Source: Streptococcus didelphis DSM 15616 (GTDB lineage Bacteria > Bacillota > Bacilli > Lactobacillales > Streptococcaceae). From it: a stretch of 64,000 bases of DNA. The stretch spans positions 186,001-250,000 of the forward strand of contig NZ_KB904189.1 in the NCBI RefSeq assembly GCF_000380005.1, in the 5' to 3' direction. Of the stretch, positions 37,793 through 48,229 are shown in pieces. Under the pieces are notes generated by a model. The model did not search any database. It was given only the letters and a program-made list of their open reading frames with translations, and was not told where the DNA came from. Every line of letters begins with the position of its first letter. Within the stretch, counting starts at the first letter, position 1. A program made the translations under genes and the position numbers.

Positions 37793-40069
37793 TTAAAGTG
37801 TTTTTTTAGGTCGATAAATTACCAAGGCCATTATCATAAATGCCAATAAGAAAGCTGTCAAAATAGTTATTTCCGGATTTATTTGTCCTTTTAATGAAAT
37901 AGTTTGACGTAAACCAGAAACAACATAAGTCATTGGTAAATAAGGATGTAGCGTGCGGAAAAACTTGTCACTTAGTTCAATAGGATAGGATCCTCCTGCG
38001 GAACCCACTTGCAGTAATAGCATAACTAAGGAAGCAAATGAGCCATATCTATCATCCCAACCTACTAGAGCTGTTACAAGAGCCATTAAAGTCCAACCAC
38101 TCAAAAAGATAAAACCTAGTGTCTTCATTTCATAATTAGCTTCAAATCCTAAAAAGTGAATGGCAACATATAAAAGTATTGAGCCTAATGTTGAAATAAA
38201 CCCATTAATAACAAATTTTTGTTTAGCCCATTCCCATCTATTTTTTACAGGACGACCAGAAAGAGAAGTAGCAAAAATAACATTTGTTGACAAAGCTACA
38301 ACCATCAGTGAAACAGATACCATGTATGGTGTCATAGCAATCCCATTATTCTTAACCTGATCCTTATCTTTAGCTTTCAACTTAACAGGATTAGCAATTG
38401 CTTTAGCATTACTATCCTTTACAGATACGAGGGATAATTGACTAGATGCTGCTCTGAGAGATTCTTGCAAAGTTGTCAAACCTGTTGACAATTCTGTCAA
38501 GCCCCCTGTCAGGGTGTTACTTCCCATTGTTAATTTACCTGCACCTGAAGAGATTTTTTCTGCACCTGAGGATATTTGAGAACTGCCATCTAAAAGTTGT
38601 CCTGATTTACTATCTAGCTGGCTAGAACCACTATAAAGTTTTGATATTCCTGAATTTATACTTTGATTTTTAGTACTTAACTGAGCTAAACCAGCTGAAA
38701 GTTGAGAACTACCTGGTACCACTTCATTAGTCAAAGCTGAATTCACTGTATTAAGCCCCATTGAAAGTTTCGTTAGAGCTGTTGTCGCTCCAGGCAAGGC
38801 TATATTAGATTTTGTCGTAAGCTCATTAACACCTGCTTTTAATTGCTCAATCTGACTAAGTTCACCTGGTTTTGGTAGAGCTAGACTAGCTAAAGTTGTT
38901 TGCATCTCTTTTACATTTGCTAAGATCATTTTTGCATTTTCAACAGAAGAAGATGGGGTAGTAGTAATAGCTGATGTTAACTCGGCTTGCTGTTCTGGAC
39001 TTAAGCTTTTGTAAGTTGCTGTCGCCTCTAGGGCTGCTACTTGATTGGCCTTAGTTTGACTCTCTGATGCAATAATTCCCTGAGCTGCGCTTGCTATACT
39101 AGTAAGGGCTATTACAATCTTGCTTCCATCCACATTTGGAACAGAGATGCTCTGAACCTTGTCATTTAATTCATTGATTCCAGCATTTAACTTTGGTAAT
39201 CCCACGATCAGAGTTTGAATATTCGCTGCATCCTCTTTAGAAGTTGTAGTCCCATTAGCCAATTTAGTCAAACCTAGATTTAACTTATTAGCACCTTCAG
39301 CTAATTGTGAAACACCATTTAGGTATACTGGCATCTGGGAGGACATTTGATAAAGCCCTGTATTTAATTGTGTAACACCACCTGTATAAGTTGTTAACCC
39401 TGAATTTAAACGATTAGCTCCTTGAGTAAATGCTTGAGTAGATTGTGACAAAGTATTAAGATTATCTGAAAGTTTTTGACTGCCATCTTTTGCCTGATTT
39501 GCACCTGAGGCTAATTTATTACTTCCCTCAGATGCTTCTTGAAGACCACTTTGTAGCTTATTTATACTCTTAAAAACTGCATTTGTATAAGTTCTAGTAA
39601 TATTTTCTGAAACCTTATCCCTTAATTTATCAATAGCTGTCTCGCTTATTTTAGAAGCAACCATACTATGCCCTCTTGAGGTTTGATAAGTAATTGCTAG
39701 TTTTTCAGGCTTTTCTTCTAATAAAGTAGTTGCTTTTTGTGATAGATTTTCTGGTAAGGTAATAATCATATAATAATTACCTTCATCCAAACCTTTATTT
39801 GCTTTCTTTTCAGAAACAAAATGGTAGTCTAATGCCTTATTTTTAGACATTGTGTCTACCATATCATCTCCTATAGTTAATTTTTTATTATCTAATTGTG
39901 CTGACTTATCTTTATTTACAACAGCAATTGGTAAATCCTTAGCATTCCCATAAGGATTCCACATAGAACCAAGAAAAGAAAGATTATATAGGGCTGGAAC
40001 CAGCGCCACTCCAATCATTGTAATAATTAATTTTGGGCTCTTTAAAAGTGCTTTAAATTCTTCTAACAT
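37793..40069 (-). CDS. YhgE/Pip-domain exporter-like protein
   Basis: 758 residues from ATG 40067-40069, which has GGAGGAAAA upstream. One N-terminal helix, a long extracellular region of about 500 residues rich in repeated G-x-x-x-L/S-x-G-x-x-x-L-x-x-G units (K-L-A-S-G-A-N-Q, K-L-Y-S-G-S-S-Q), then about five C-terminal helices of the ABC-2/Pip type. Relatives include the lactococcal phage infection protein Pip and the EsaA-like component of secretion systems. Divergent from a TetR gene whose operators lie in between, and followed by DUF1304. Confidence 0.88.
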   Translation of the reverse strand: MLEEFKALLKSPKLIITMIGVALVPALYNLSFLGSMWNPYGNAKDLPIAVVNKDKSAQLDNKKLTIGDDMVDTMSKNKALDYHFVSEKKANKGLDEGNYYMIITLPENLSQKATTLLEEKPEKLAITYQTSRGHSMVASKISETAIDKLRDKVSENITRTYTNAVFKSINKLQSGLQEASEGSNKLASGANQAKDGSQKLSDNLNTLSQSTQAFTQGANRLNSGLTTYTGGVTQLNTGLYQMSSQMPVYLNGVSQLAEGANKLNLGLTKLANGTTTSKEDAANIQTLIVGLPKLNAGINELNDKVQSISVPNVDGSKIVIALTSIASAAQGIIASESQTKANQVAALEATATYKSLSPEQQAELTSAITTTPSSSVENAKMILANVKEMQTTLASLALPKPGELSQIEQLKAGVNELTTKSNIALPGATTALTKLSMGLNTVNSALTNEVVPGSSQLSAGLAQLSTKNQSINSGISKLYSGSSQLDSKSGQLLDGSSQISSGAEKISSGAGKLTMGSNTLTGGLTELSTGLTTLQESLRAASSQLSLVSVKDSNAKAIANPVKLKAKDKDQVKNNGIAMTPYMVSVSLMVVALSTNVIFATSLSGRPVKNRWEWAKQKFVINGFISTLGSILLYVAIHFLGFEANYEMKTLGFIFLSGWTLMALVTALVGWDDRYGSFASLVMLLLQVGSAGGSYPIELSDKFFRTLHPYLPMTYVVSGLRQTISLKGQINPEITILTAFLLAFMIMALVIYRPKKTL

Positions 40070-40082
40070 TTTTCCTCCCAGA

Positions 40083-40176
40083 ATAGACATTCTGTATATA
40101 ATTTGTGATAAAATATATTATACAAGTAAGCTATGAAAACTCAAGAAAAAGAATTGGTTTTTAGACATAATGTCTA
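40083..40176. promoter_or_regulatory. TetR operator candidates between yhgE-like and tetR genes
   Basis: A perfect 15-bp palindrome, TAGACATAATGTCTA (40162-40176), and a related imperfect one, ATAGACATTCTGTATA (40083-40098), flank the divergent promoter region. The first lies just before the chosen tetR start; a frame open from 40133 would put it inside the gene, which argues for the later start. Confidence 0.65.
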
Positions 40177-40201
40177 TATGTGTTCAAAAAGAGAGAAATT
40201 T

Positions 40202-40741
40202 ATGCAAAATAATCGAAAAGAATTAACAAAAAAAGCACTCTTAGATGCTATGGTACGGTTATTAGGTACTGAAAGTTTTGATGATATCACTACAAAAGAA
40301 CTTGCTAGTACCGCTGGAATCAGTCGCTCAAGCTTTTATACTCACTATAGGGATAAGTATGAAATGATTGATACCTATCAACAAAGACTTTTTCATAAAT
40401 TAGAATATATCTTTGAAAAAGAATATGAAAATAACGATCAAGCTTTCTTGGAAGTTTTCAATTTTCTGTCTCGGGAAAAACTCTTATCAGCCCTGCTTTC
40501 TTCAAATGGAACCAAGGAATTACAAAATTTTATTATTCATAAAGTTAGAATCTTAATTAGTTCTGAATTAAAAGAAAGAGTCGCAGCAGAAAATATGTCA
40601 CCCACGGAACTAGAATATCAAAGTATCTATCTTGCCTATGCATTTTTTGGAACTTGTCAAACCTGGATTGCACGTGGAAAAAAAGAAACACCCCAACAAA
40701 TGACGAATTTTGTTTTAAAAATGCTAGCAAAATCACGCTAA
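40202..40741 (+). CDS. TetR family transcriptional regulator
   Basis: 179 residues from ATG 40202 (M-Q-N-N-R-K-E-L-T-K-K), with AGAGAG upstream; an earlier ATG at 40133 lacks a ribosome site. N-terminal helix-turn-helix T-K-E-L-A-S-T-A-G-I-S-R-S-S-F-Y-T-H-Y. The C-terminal ligand domain resembles the group that controls YhgE/Pip exporters. It is divergent from that exporter, with palindromes between the two, so it likely represses both. Confidence 0.9.
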   Translation: MQNNRKELTKKALLDAMVRLLGTESFDDITTKELASTAGISRSSFYTHYRDKYEMIDTYQQRLFHKLEYIFEKEYENNDQAFLEVFNFLSREKLLSALLSSNGTKELQNFIIHKVRILISSELKERVAAENMSPTELEYQSIYLAYAFFGTCQTWIARGKKETPQQMTNFVLKMLAKSR

Positions 40742-40869
40742 TATTGCTTATTAATAGTCCTAAAGTAACCTTATTTCCCACTTTCATCTTTCAAGTAAAA
40801 CTCACATTACACATTCACATACCAAAAAAAGCCTGTAGCAACAGGCTTTTAAAGTGTTTAATGTAAGAA

Positions 40870-41481
40870 TTAAAGCATTTTGTTGTAGAATTCAACGACA
40901 AGTGCTTCGTTGATTTCTGGATTGATTTCATCGCGTTCTGGAAGGCGAGTTAATGAACCTTCAAGTTTTTCAGTATCAAATGACACAAAAGCTGGACGTC
41001 CAAGAGTTGCTTCAACAGCTTCAACGATTGCTGGTACTTTCATTGATTTTTCACGAACTGAGATTACTTGACCAACTTCAACACGGTATGAAGGAATATC
41101 AACGCGTTTTCCGTCAACAAGGATATGACCGTGGTTAACGAATTGACGTGCTTGACGACGAGTAGTTGCAAGACCTAGGCGGTAAACAACATTGTCAAGA
41201 CGACGCTCTAGAAGTACCATAAAGTTGAAACCAAGAGTTCCTTCTTTAACTTTTGTAGCTTGTACGAACAAGTTACGGAATTGTTTTTCACCTAAACCAT
41301 ATGAAAAACGAAGTTTTTGTTTTTCAGCTAATTGCAAACCATATTCTGAAAGTTTGCTACGGTTGTTAGGACCGTGTTGACCAGGTACGTAGTTACGACG
41401 TGCCAATTCTTTACCTGTGCCTGTAAGTGACAAGCCAAGGCGACGTGATTGTTTCCATGATGGACCAGTATAACGTGACAT
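40870..41481 (-). CDS. rpsD: 30S ribosomal protein S4
   Basis: 203 residues. N-terminal S-R-Y-T-G-P-S-W-K, the central S4 RNA-binding domain ([10 protein letters not shown]) and [13 protein letters not shown]. It nucleates 16S rRNA assembly. Strong ribosome site GAGGAGG. It has its own promoter and a ~150-base structured leader, as expected for S4 autoregulation. Convergent with the tetR gene. Confidence 0.98.
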   Translation of the reverse strand: MSRYTGPSWKQSRRLGLSLTGTGKELARRNYVPGQHGPNNRSKLSEYGLQLAEKQKLRFSYGLGEKQFRNLFVQATKVKEGTLGFNFMVLLERRLDNVVYRLGLATTRRQARQFVNHGHILVDGKRVDIPSYRVEVGQVISVREKSMKVPAIVEAVEATLGRPAFVSFDTEKLEGSLTRLPERDEINPEINEALVVEFYNKML

Positions 41482-41632
41482 CTATAATGTCCTCCTCTAA
41501 AATATTATGAGGAAATAACTGTTTGAAAAATCCTGATTCGTGCAGGAGATTTTCACCTAAACAGCAAAGGTTACTAAATTTAGATAACCTCCTGTTGACG
41601 AGCTTCATATTTTTCTGCTGTTATTTCACACA
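41482..41632 (-). promoter_or_regulatory. rpsD leader, probable S4 autoregulatory RNA
   Basis: The ~150-base leader between promoter and ATG holds two good stems: GGTTA...TAACC (in CAGGAGGTTATCTAAA / TTTAGTAACCTTTGCTG) and AAAATC-CTG/CAGGATTTT. In B. subtilis S4 binds its own leader to repress rpsD; this may be the counterpart. Sequence identity to known leaders was not tested. Confidence 0.55.
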
Positions 41633-41638
41633 AAGATT

Positions 41639-41667
41639 ATTATAGCATTTAAAAACTCGTATTACAA
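41639..41667 (-). promoter_or_regulatory. rpsD promoter
   Basis: TTGTAA (41662-41667), 17-base spacer, TATAAT (41639-41644) on the − strand. Confidence 0.8.
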
Positions 41668-41727
41668 GTCATATTGATAATCTTTGTTCTCTTAAACTAC
41701 TCTTTTATTATTAGGATATCAAGAAAA

Positions 41728-41765
41728 CTTTACATTAATTGACATGCATGTCAATTAATGTAAAG
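41728..41765. repeat. 38-bp perfect palindrome of unknown role
   Basis: Each 19-base arm is CTTTACATTAATTGACATG; centre between 41746 and 41747. It lies between the veg terminator and the rpsD promoter. It is A+T-rich and not needed as a terminator because a G+C hairpin precedes it. It shares about 20 bases with the hairpin at 62550-62578. Confidence 0.8.
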
Positions 41766-41784
41766 AAAAAGCCCTCTTGGGCCA
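41766..41784 (-). terminator. Terminator of veg
   Basis: GCCC-AAGA-GGGC stem-loop followed by TTTTT on the − strand. Confidence 0.7.
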
Positions 41785-41788
41785 AAAT

Positions 41789-42067
41789 TTATTCTTTATT
41801 TAAGTAACGAATCAAGGTTTTTTCTGTTAGTATATCTGAGTAAGTATAGGATTCTACATAAGTATTATTATAAGAACCGGATTGTGCCACATTATCATTG
41901 TACTCAATAATAAAAAGTGATGTGTAAACCTCAATCAGTCTACCAATTTTGTTTTTTTCTCTTTTTCTGCCATTTTCTAAAGTCAATTCAACCAATTGAC
42001 CTTCATGGGCTTTAATCTCTTCTTTAATTTTTTTCATCTTAGCAACGTCTGCAAATGCATCGCTCAT
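41789..42067 (-). CDS. veg: Veg family protein
   Basis: 92 residues, Veg/DUF1021 SH3-like fold: V-E-L-T-L-E-N-G-R-K-R ... R-L-I-E-V-Y-T-S-L-F-I-I. The C-terminal Y-S-D-I-L-T-E matches the family. In B. subtilis Veg promotes biofilm gene expression; streptococcal role unknown. Eleven bases after the dnaC stop, probably in the gdpP-rplI-dnaC operon, with a terminator behind it. Confidence 0.88.
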   Translation of the reverse strand: MSDAFADVAKMKKIKEEIKAHEGQLVELTLENGRKREKNKIGRLIEVYTSLFIIEYNDNVAQSGSYNNTYVESYTYSDILTEKTLIRYLNKE

Positions 42068-42078
42068 ATTATCTCCTT

Positions 42079-43455
42079 TTATCTCTCTTCAAATTGTGCA
42101 ATACTTGAGAATTTATTGTATTCTTTTTGGAACATTAATTTTACTGTTCCACGTGCTCCTGCACGATTCTTTTCTAATATGACTTCAATTGTATTGTCTT
42201 CAAGCATATTTTCAGCATCTTCACCTTCTTTACGGTAATAATCATCACGATAAAGAAAAGCTACAATATCGGCATCTTGTTCAATAGAACCTGACTCACG
42301 TATATCTGAAAGTACTGGGCGTTTATCTTGTCTTTGTTCAACTCCACGCGATAACTGACTAAGAGCAATAACAGGAACTTTTAACTCTTTTGCTAGAATT
42401 TTTAGTTGTCGTGAAATATCAGAAACCTCTTGTTGACGATTTTCCAGTTTTGTCCCTGTAATTAACTGTAAATAGTCAATAACAATTAAACCTAGTCCAC
42501 CATCAACTTCTTTTGCAAGTTTTCGAGATCTAGCTCTAATCTCAGTTATCTTTATCCCTGGTGTATCATCAATGTAAATCGGTGATTCTGCCAAGGCACC
42601 TTGAGCAATTGTGACATTGTTCCAATCTTGCTCTGTTAACTGACCAGTTCTTAAACTATGAGAATCAACCATTCCTTCTGCGGCTAGCATTCTGTCAACT
42701 AAGCTTTCTGCTCCCATCTCTAGAGAAAAAATAGCTACTGCACGCTTTTGTTTAGTTCCAACATTCTGAGCAATATTTAAAACAAATGCTGTCTTACCAA
42801 CTGCTGGTCTAGCTGCTAATATGATAAGTTGATCTGGGTGTAAACCTGTTGTAATCTTATCCAAATCTCTAAATCCTGTAGGTAGACCTGTAACATCACT
42901 CGTTTGTTTTGAACGTATTTCTAGATTCTCGTAATTTACCTTTAAAACATCTGAAATCTTCCGAAAACCACTTTGATTGCTATGTTCATTAATTTCAATT
43001 AAGGCTTTTTCCGCACCTACTATAATATTTTTTGATTCGGTAGCTCCTTCATAAGCTAAGTTTACAGTCTCTGTCAACCTAGATATTATATTACGAAGCA
43101 TGGCCTTTTCTGCAACAATTTTTGCATAGTATTCAGCATTGGCACTAGTTGGTACACTATTGACAAGTTCAACAATATAAGACAAACCTCCAATATTTTG
43201 GAGATCACCTTGATCGTCAAGAATCGTACGAACGGTTGTTGCATCAATAGCATCATTACGCTCACTAAGTGCTATCATTGCCCGAAAGATAATTTTATGA
43301 GAATATTTATAAAAATCGTCAGGGCTAATAAATTCTCTAACTATTATTAGTTTATCAGGCGATATAAATATTGACCCAATAACAGATTGTTCTGCTAATA
43401 AATCTTGGGGTTGAACTCTTAATTCTGGTACTTCAGGCAACCTCAACACCTCCAC
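42079..43455 (-). CDS. dnaC: Replicative DNA helicase (DnaB type)
   Basis: 458 residues. N-terminal DnaB domain (A-E-Q-S-V-I-G-S-I-F), linker, RecA-like motor with Walker A R-P-A-V-G-K-T-A and Walker B L-I-V-I-D-Y-L-Q-L. Ring helicase of the replisome; called dnaC in Firmicutes. The start is uncertain: GTG 43455 and two TTG codons 3 and 5 codons later follow or overlap a GGAGG, so the true protein may be a few residues shorter. Follows rplI after 17 bases. Confidence 0.97.
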   Translation of the reverse strand: MEVLRLPEVPELRVQPQDLLAEQSVIGSIFISPDKLIIVREFISPDDFYKYSHKIIFRAMIALSERNDAIDATTVRTILDDQGDLQNIGGLSYIVELVNSVPTSANAEYYAKIVAEKAMLRNIISRLTETVNLAYEGATESKNIIVGAEKALIEINEHSNQSGFRKISDVLKVNYENLEIRSKQTSDVTGLPTGFRDLDKITTGLHPDQLIILAARPAVGKTAFVLNIAQNVGTKQKRAVAIFSLEMGAESLVDRMLAAEGMVDSHSLRTGQLTEQDWNNVTIAQGALAESPIYIDDTPGIKITEIRARSRKLAKEVDGGLGLIVIDYLQLITGTKLENRQQEVSDISRQLKILAKELKVPVIALSQLSRGVEQRQDKRPVLSDIRESGSIEQDADIVAFLYRDDYYRKEGEDAENMLEDNTIEVILEKNRAGARGTVKLMFQKEYNKFSSIAQFEER

Positions 43456-43472
43456 ATCTTGTAAACTCTTTA

Positions 43473-43925
43473 CTAGGCTTCAATGATTTGTAACTTAATT
43501 TCAGCCATAACTTCTTTATGTAACCTTACTGGAACTTCAATAAGTCCAATTGCTCTTATTGGATGGTCTAACTCAATATGACGTTTATCAATCTTAATCT
43601 CAAACTGATTTTTTAACTCTTCAGAAATCTTTTTAGCCGTAATTGAACCAAAGGTTCTGCCATCTGGTCCTACTTTTTCAGTAAATTGTACTAAGGTATT
43701 TTTATCCTCTAGGATCTTTTTAATAGCTTTTGCTTCCGCTAATATCTCTGCTTGCTGCTTTTCTTCTGCTTTTTGCTTACCCTTTAATTCACCAATTGTT
43801 TGGCTAGTTGCCTCTTTAGCAAGATTTTTTTTCAACAAAAAATTTTGTGCATAGCCTGTTGGAACTTCTTTAATCTCACCTTTTTTACCTTTACCTTTTA
43901 CATCTTGTAAAAAAATAACTTTCAT
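43473..43925 (-). CDS. rplI: 50S ribosomal protein L9
   Basis: 150 residues: N-terminal [17 protein letters not shown], long charged linker helix, C-terminal domain. Two adjacent ATGs (43928, 43925) overlap the gdpP stop; the second gives the standard N-terminus. Translation is coupled to gdpP. Confidence 0.97.
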   Translation of the reverse strand: MKVIFLQDVKGKGKKGEIKEVPTGYAQNFLLKKNLAKEATSQTIGELKGKQKAEEKQQAEILAEAKAIKKILEDKNTLVQFTEKVGPDGRTFGSITAKKISEELKNQFEIKIDKRHIELDHPIRAIGLIEVPVRLHKEVMAEIKLQIIEA

Positions 43926-45898
43926 CATTCTACCTCATTTATTTCTTTTAACGTGTTTTCAATAGTTTCAACTAATAATTGGTTTACTTTTTCAAAGTCA
44001 TCATTATCAATTTGACAAGCTGCCAGATTGAAATGGCCTCCTCCTCCAAGTTTTTCCATAATTCGTTGGACATTTATTTTACTACGACTTCTTGCAGAGA
44101 TTACAATTTTATTTTGCTTGGTTCTTACCATAGCAAAACTAGCCTCAATCCCTGCCATTGATAACATTGAATCTGCTGCTTTACTTGCAATTACATTTGA
44201 ATAAAAGTGATTTTGAAACCCTGTGGCTACCATAATATTATCAAATATAATTTGGCCACGAAGGATAATTTCGTTAATTTGTTTATATTCATCAAAATCG
44301 GTTGCAGCTATTTGTTGAATTTCAACACTATCACTACCTCTATTTCTCAAATAGCTGGCCACATCAAAGGTTCTACTTGTTACTCTTGTAGAAAAATTTT
44401 TAGTATCCAACATAATCCCAGCCATCAAAATACTTGCTTGAATTTTACTTAAACGCTTTTTAGAATTTTGAAACTGAATTAACTCTGTTACCAGTTCTGC
44501 AGCACTACTTGCGCCACTTTCGATAAAGGTTAAAATCGCATTTTCAGGAAAATCATCATCTCTTCTATGGTGGTCTACAACTATAATATCTTTAAACATA
44601 TTATAAAAATCTTGAGACAAGGTTAATGAGACTTTTGAATGATCAACCATAACTAATAGAGAGTTAGGTGTTACTAATCTGGTTGCTTGGTTAACACTAA
44701 TTAAACGCGTTTTACCATCTGCTTGTAGACGTTCAATAGCTCTTTCAATATCTGGTCCTAAATCATTTTCATCATAAACAGCAAAACTATTTTCAATAAT
44801 ATTACCTGCAAAAAATTGCATTCCTACCGAAGAACCTAAGGCATCCATGTCCAATTTGCGATGACCAACAATGAAAACCTTATCTACTGTCTTTATTCTA
44901 TCGGAAATAGCTGTCATCATTGCTCTTGTTCTCGTTCTAGAACGTTTAACCGTTGAAACAGATCCACCTCCAAAATAAATTGGTGTTTTACTATCTTCAT
45001 TTTCTCGGATAACAATTTGGTCTCCTCCACGGACAAGAGCAATATTTAAATTCTCTAGTGCAACCTGACCAATTTGGCTATGGTTTTTCTGTCCATAAGA
45101 AATGCCCATACTTAAGGTTAAACGAAGTTGTTTTTCTTGGGCTTCTTTTCTAAAAGTTTCTAAAATTGCAAATTTATCATCCATTAACTCTTTTAGATTT
45201 TGATAATCTGTATAGAAATAATACCGGTCCATATTGACACGACGATAAAAAATCTGTCTGGTGTCCATGAAAGTAGCAATAAAGTTAGCTACAAAACTAT
45301 TAATTTTTGAAATGTCTGCGTCTGAAAGGTTATCTGTAATATCATCATAATTATCAATCGAAATAATTCCTATTACAGGCCTCATCATATTAGCATCAAT
45401 TGTTTCTCTATTTCCTATAAAAGCATCAAAAAAGTAAAAAACACCAGAGGCTTGATCAATATAAGAGGTATAACGATTACCAAACACTTCAAAAGTTTGA
45501 GTAATATCTCCCTTACGCTTATCAATTAAAATATTGTGAATTAATTCTTCTTCTAGATTACCATCTTCATTGGTAAATATTAACTCTGCATATGGATTAT
45601 ACCATTCAATTAAATTTGTTTCATGGTCAAACTGGATAACCCCAACCGGCATCTTGTCTAAAAGAGTTTTTAAGTTATTTTCTGTCTGTTCATTTAAGAG
45701 TTCAATATGATCTAAATCAGATAATTCATAAACTTCTTTTTGATACCAAAGGAGAGCTACGATAAATAAAAGTACAAGAAAGATGGCTGATATTATCAGC
45801 ACCTTTGATTGTATGATTCTAACACCTAATGCTAGTAATCCAAATAAAATTAGACCCATCATAATTAAATGAATGGTTTCAAAACGAAATCTTTTCAT
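43925..45898 (-). CDS. gdpP: Cyclic-di-AMP phosphodiesterase GdpP
   Basis: 657 residues. Two N-terminal membrane helices, a PAS domain ([10 protein letters not shown]), a degenerate GGDEF domain (residues ~170-300) and a DHH/DHHA1 catalytic part with [13 protein letters not shown] and V-D-H-H-R-R-D-D. It degrades c-di-AMP, which controls potassium and wall homeostasis. First gene of gdpP-rplI-dnaC-veg. Confidence 0.97.
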   Translation of the reverse strand: MKRFRFETIHLIMMGLILFGLLALGVRIIQSKVLIISAIFLVLLFIVALLWYQKEVYELSDLDHIELLNEQTENNLKTLLDKMPVGVIQFDHETNLIEWYNPYAELIFTNEDGNLEEELIHNILIDKRKGDITQTFEVFGNRYTSYIDQASGVFYFFDAFIGNRETIDANMMRPVIGIISIDNYDDITDNLSDADISKINSFVANFIATFMDTRQIFYRRVNMDRYYFYTDYQNLKELMDDKFAILETFRKEAQEKQLRLTLSMGISYGQKNHSQIGQVALENLNIALVRGGDQIVIRENEDSKTPIYFGGGSVSTVKRSRTRTRAMMTAISDRIKTVDKVFIVGHRKLDMDALGSSVGMQFFAGNIIENSFAVYDENDLGPDIERAIERLQADGKTRLISVNQATRLVTPNSLLVMVDHSKVSLTLSQDFYNMFKDIIVVDHHRRDDDFPENAILTFIESGASSAAELVTELIQFQNSKKRLSKIQASILMAGIMLDTKNFSTRVTSRTFDVASYLRNRGSDSVEIQQIAATDFDEYKQINEIILRGQIIFDNIMVATGFQNHFYSNVIASKAADSMLSMAGIEASFAMVRTKQNKIVISARSRSKINVQRIMEKLGGGGHFNLAACQIDNDDFEKVNQLLVETIENTLKEINEVE

Positions 45899-46004
45899 CC
45901 TATAACCCCTTAAGCCAATATTATATCATAAAACAGCCCCAAAATACAGAGCTGCCTATGTTCTATAAGGTTACATTTTGATGACTCTTTTAATAACTTA
46001 ATAA

Positions 46005-47906
46005 CTAATGTGATTTTCTACGTGCTTTGCCATTGCTTTCAATATAAACCATTAATATAGAAATATCTGCTGGATTAACACCTGAAATCCGACTGGCCTG
46101 TCCTATTGTCTCCGGATTAATCTTTTTGAATTTCTGACGTGCTTCCGTAGCAATAGAATCAATGGCATCCCAGTCAATATCCTTAGGAATTTTCTTTTCT
46201 TCCATCCGTTTCATTTTGTTTACTTGATCCAAGGCTTTATTGATATAACCTTCATATTTAATTTCAGTTTCTAGTAGTTCGACTACCTTAGGATTAATTT
46301 CTTCTAGGGCTGGGCCTATAAATGAAATTGCTGTTTTATAATCAATATCTGGACGACGCATAAATTCCTTAGCTGTCATAGCATCTGTCAGTGGTTTAAA
46401 GCCAAGTTCTTGCACCTTTTGATTTGTTTCTTTAATAGGTTTTAATTTAATACTATTTAAACGCTTCAATTCTTTCTCAAATTGTAGCTTTTTTGCTTGA
46501 AACGCTTGCCAGCGTTGTTCATCAACTAAATCTATTTGACGACCTATCTCTGTCAAGCGCATATCTGCATTATCATGACGTAAAATCAGACGATATTCTG
46601 CACGAGATGTTAGTAAACGATAAGGTTCTAAAGTTCCTTTTGTTACTAAATCATCAATCATCACACCAATATAAGCGTCACTTCGTTTCAAAATTAACTC
46701 TGGCTTTCCTTGTACTTTTAAGGCCGCATTAATTCCAGCCACAATTCCTTGTCCAGCAGCTTCTTCATACCCAGAAGTCCCATTTGTTTGACCTGCTGTG
46801 AAAAGTCCTGAAATGAGTTTAGTTTCTAAAGTAGGACGAAGCTGATGAGGTAAGACGATATCATATTCAATAGCATAGCCTGTTCTCATCATCTCAGCCT
46901 TTTCAAGGCCCTTAATCGAATGAATTAAATCTTTTTGAACATCTTCTGGTAGACTAGTTGAAAGTCCCTGAACATATACTTCTTCTGTATCACGTCCTTC
47001 AGGTTCCAAGAAGAGTTGATGGCGTTCCTTATCAGCAAACCTTACAATCTTGTCTTCTATAGATGGACAATAACGAGGGCCCACACCCTTAACAATACCC
47101 GAAAACATTGGGGCACGATAAAGATTTTGATTGATAATATCATGGCTTGTTTGATTGGTATAAGTTAACCAGCATGGTATCTGATCTGTTAGGTAATCTT
47201 GATCCTTTGACATGAATGAAAAGTGATTTGGTTTTGTGTCTCCCGGCTGAATTTCAGTAGCTTCATAGTTAATAGAAGATGCCTTAACCCTTGGTGGAGT
47301 TCCCGTTTTAAAGCGACCAATCTCTAAACCTAATTTCTGTAAGTTATCTGCTAAGGTAACTGAAGCTAAACTATTATTAGGACCAGACGAATACTTTAAT
47401 TCACCAAGAATAATTTCTCCTCGAAGAGCGGTCCCAGTTGTTACAATGACTGTTTTAGCCGCGAATTTTTGTCCAGTTGCTGTTAAAACACCAAGAACAT
47501 GACCATCTTCTACCAAAATATCATCTATCATGGTTTGACGAAGCGTTAGTCTTTCTTGCTTTTCTACAGTATGCTTCATTTCTCGTGCATACAAATTTTT
47601 ATCTGCTTGTGCTCTAAGCGCTCTTACAGCTGGACCTTTTCCTGTATTTAGCATCTTCATCTGGATATAGGTCTTATCAATATTCTTACCCATTTCTCCA
47701 CCTAGAGCATCTATTTCTCTAACGACAATACCTTTAGCAGAGCCACCAATTGAAGGATTACATGGCATAAAGGCTAGCATATCTAAATTAATTGTTGCTA
47801 ATAAAGTTTTACAACCCATACGACTGGCTGCAAGACTAGCTTCAACACCCGCATGGCCAGCACCAACAACAATTACATCATAAGTCTCAGTAAATACATG
47901 AGTCAT
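46005..47906 (-). CDS. mnmG: tRNA uridine-5-carboxymethylaminomethyl modification enzyme MnmG
   Basis: 633 residues. FAD-binding G15-A-G-H-A-G20, then [13 protein letters not shown] and the C-terminal helical domain ([13 protein letters not shown]). With MnmE it modifies the wobble uridine. Start ATG 47906 with AAGAGGTG upstream. The candidate promoter lies about 220 bases further upstream, giving a long leader with alternative hairpins. Confidence 0.97.
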   Translation of the reverse strand: MTHVFTETYDVIVVGAGHAGVEASLAASRMGCKTLLATINLDMLAFMPCNPSIGGSAKGIVVREIDALGGEMGKNIDKTYIQMKMLNTGKGPAVRALRAQADKNLYAREMKHTVEKQERLTLRQTMIDDILVEDGHVLGVLTATGQKFAAKTVIVTTGTALRGEIILGELKYSSGPNNSLASVTLADNLQKLGLEIGRFKTGTPPRVKASSINYEATEIQPGDTKPNHFSFMSKDQDYLTDQIPCWLTYTNQTSHDIINQNLYRAPMFSGIVKGVGPRYCPSIEDKIVRFADKERHQLFLEPEGRDTEEVYVQGLSTSLPEDVQKDLIHSIKGLEKAEMMRTGYAIEYDIVLPHQLRPTLETKLISGLFTAGQTNGTSGYEEAAGQGIVAGINAALKVQGKPELILKRSDAYIGVMIDDLVTKGTLEPYRLLTSRAEYRLILRHDNADMRLTEIGRQIDLVDEQRWQAFQAKKLQFEKELKRLNSIKLKPIKETNQKVQELGFKPLTDAMTAKEFMRRPDIDYKTAISFIGPALEEINPKVVELLETEIKYEGYINKALDQVNKMKRMEEKKIPKDIDWDAIDSIATEARQKFKKINPETIGQASRISGVNPADISILMVYIESNGKARRKSH

Positions 47907-48124
47907 TTTTACACCTCTTATTTTCTTAACTTTTTAAATAGTAGCTATATTTTCTATACTTTATCTAATCTGGCAAAGTGTTTCACATAAAACATTCTTT
48001 ATTCCTTACTCTCTTAAAGAACTTTGAAGTCTGCTTAACACATAAAAATAGCCAAAACCCTAGAAAATTGCAAGTCAAAAAGACCTACAATTCCCATGAG
48101 CTTTGACCATCAAGGTTAATTGTT
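47907..48124 (-). promoter_or_regulatory. Long leader of mnmG with mutually exclusive hairpins
   Basis: Downstream of the promoter at 48131-48159 and before mnmG there is no gene. On the − strand, AATTGTAGGTC-TTTTT-GACTTGCAATTTTC (48092 to about 48063) forms a hairpin ending in TTTTC. The same GAC strand can instead pair with an upstream GGTCAAA (about 48105). This arrangement resembles an attenuator or riboswitch, but no known class was recognised. It could also be the terminator of marC. Confidence 0.35.
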
Positions 48125-48130
48125 AAATTT

Positions 48131-48159
48131 ATTGTAAATAAAATCTATTTTCTTGTCAA
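48131..48159 (-). promoter_or_regulatory. Candidate mnmG promoter
   Basis: TTGACA (48154-48159), 17-base spacer, TACAAT (48131-48136) on the − strand; near-consensus. Confidence 0.65.
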
Positions 48160-48229
48160 TAAATAGTTTGGAAAAAACTTGATTATAATTGTCAAGGTAT
48201 CTTTACATATCAGTCAACTTACTTTACAA

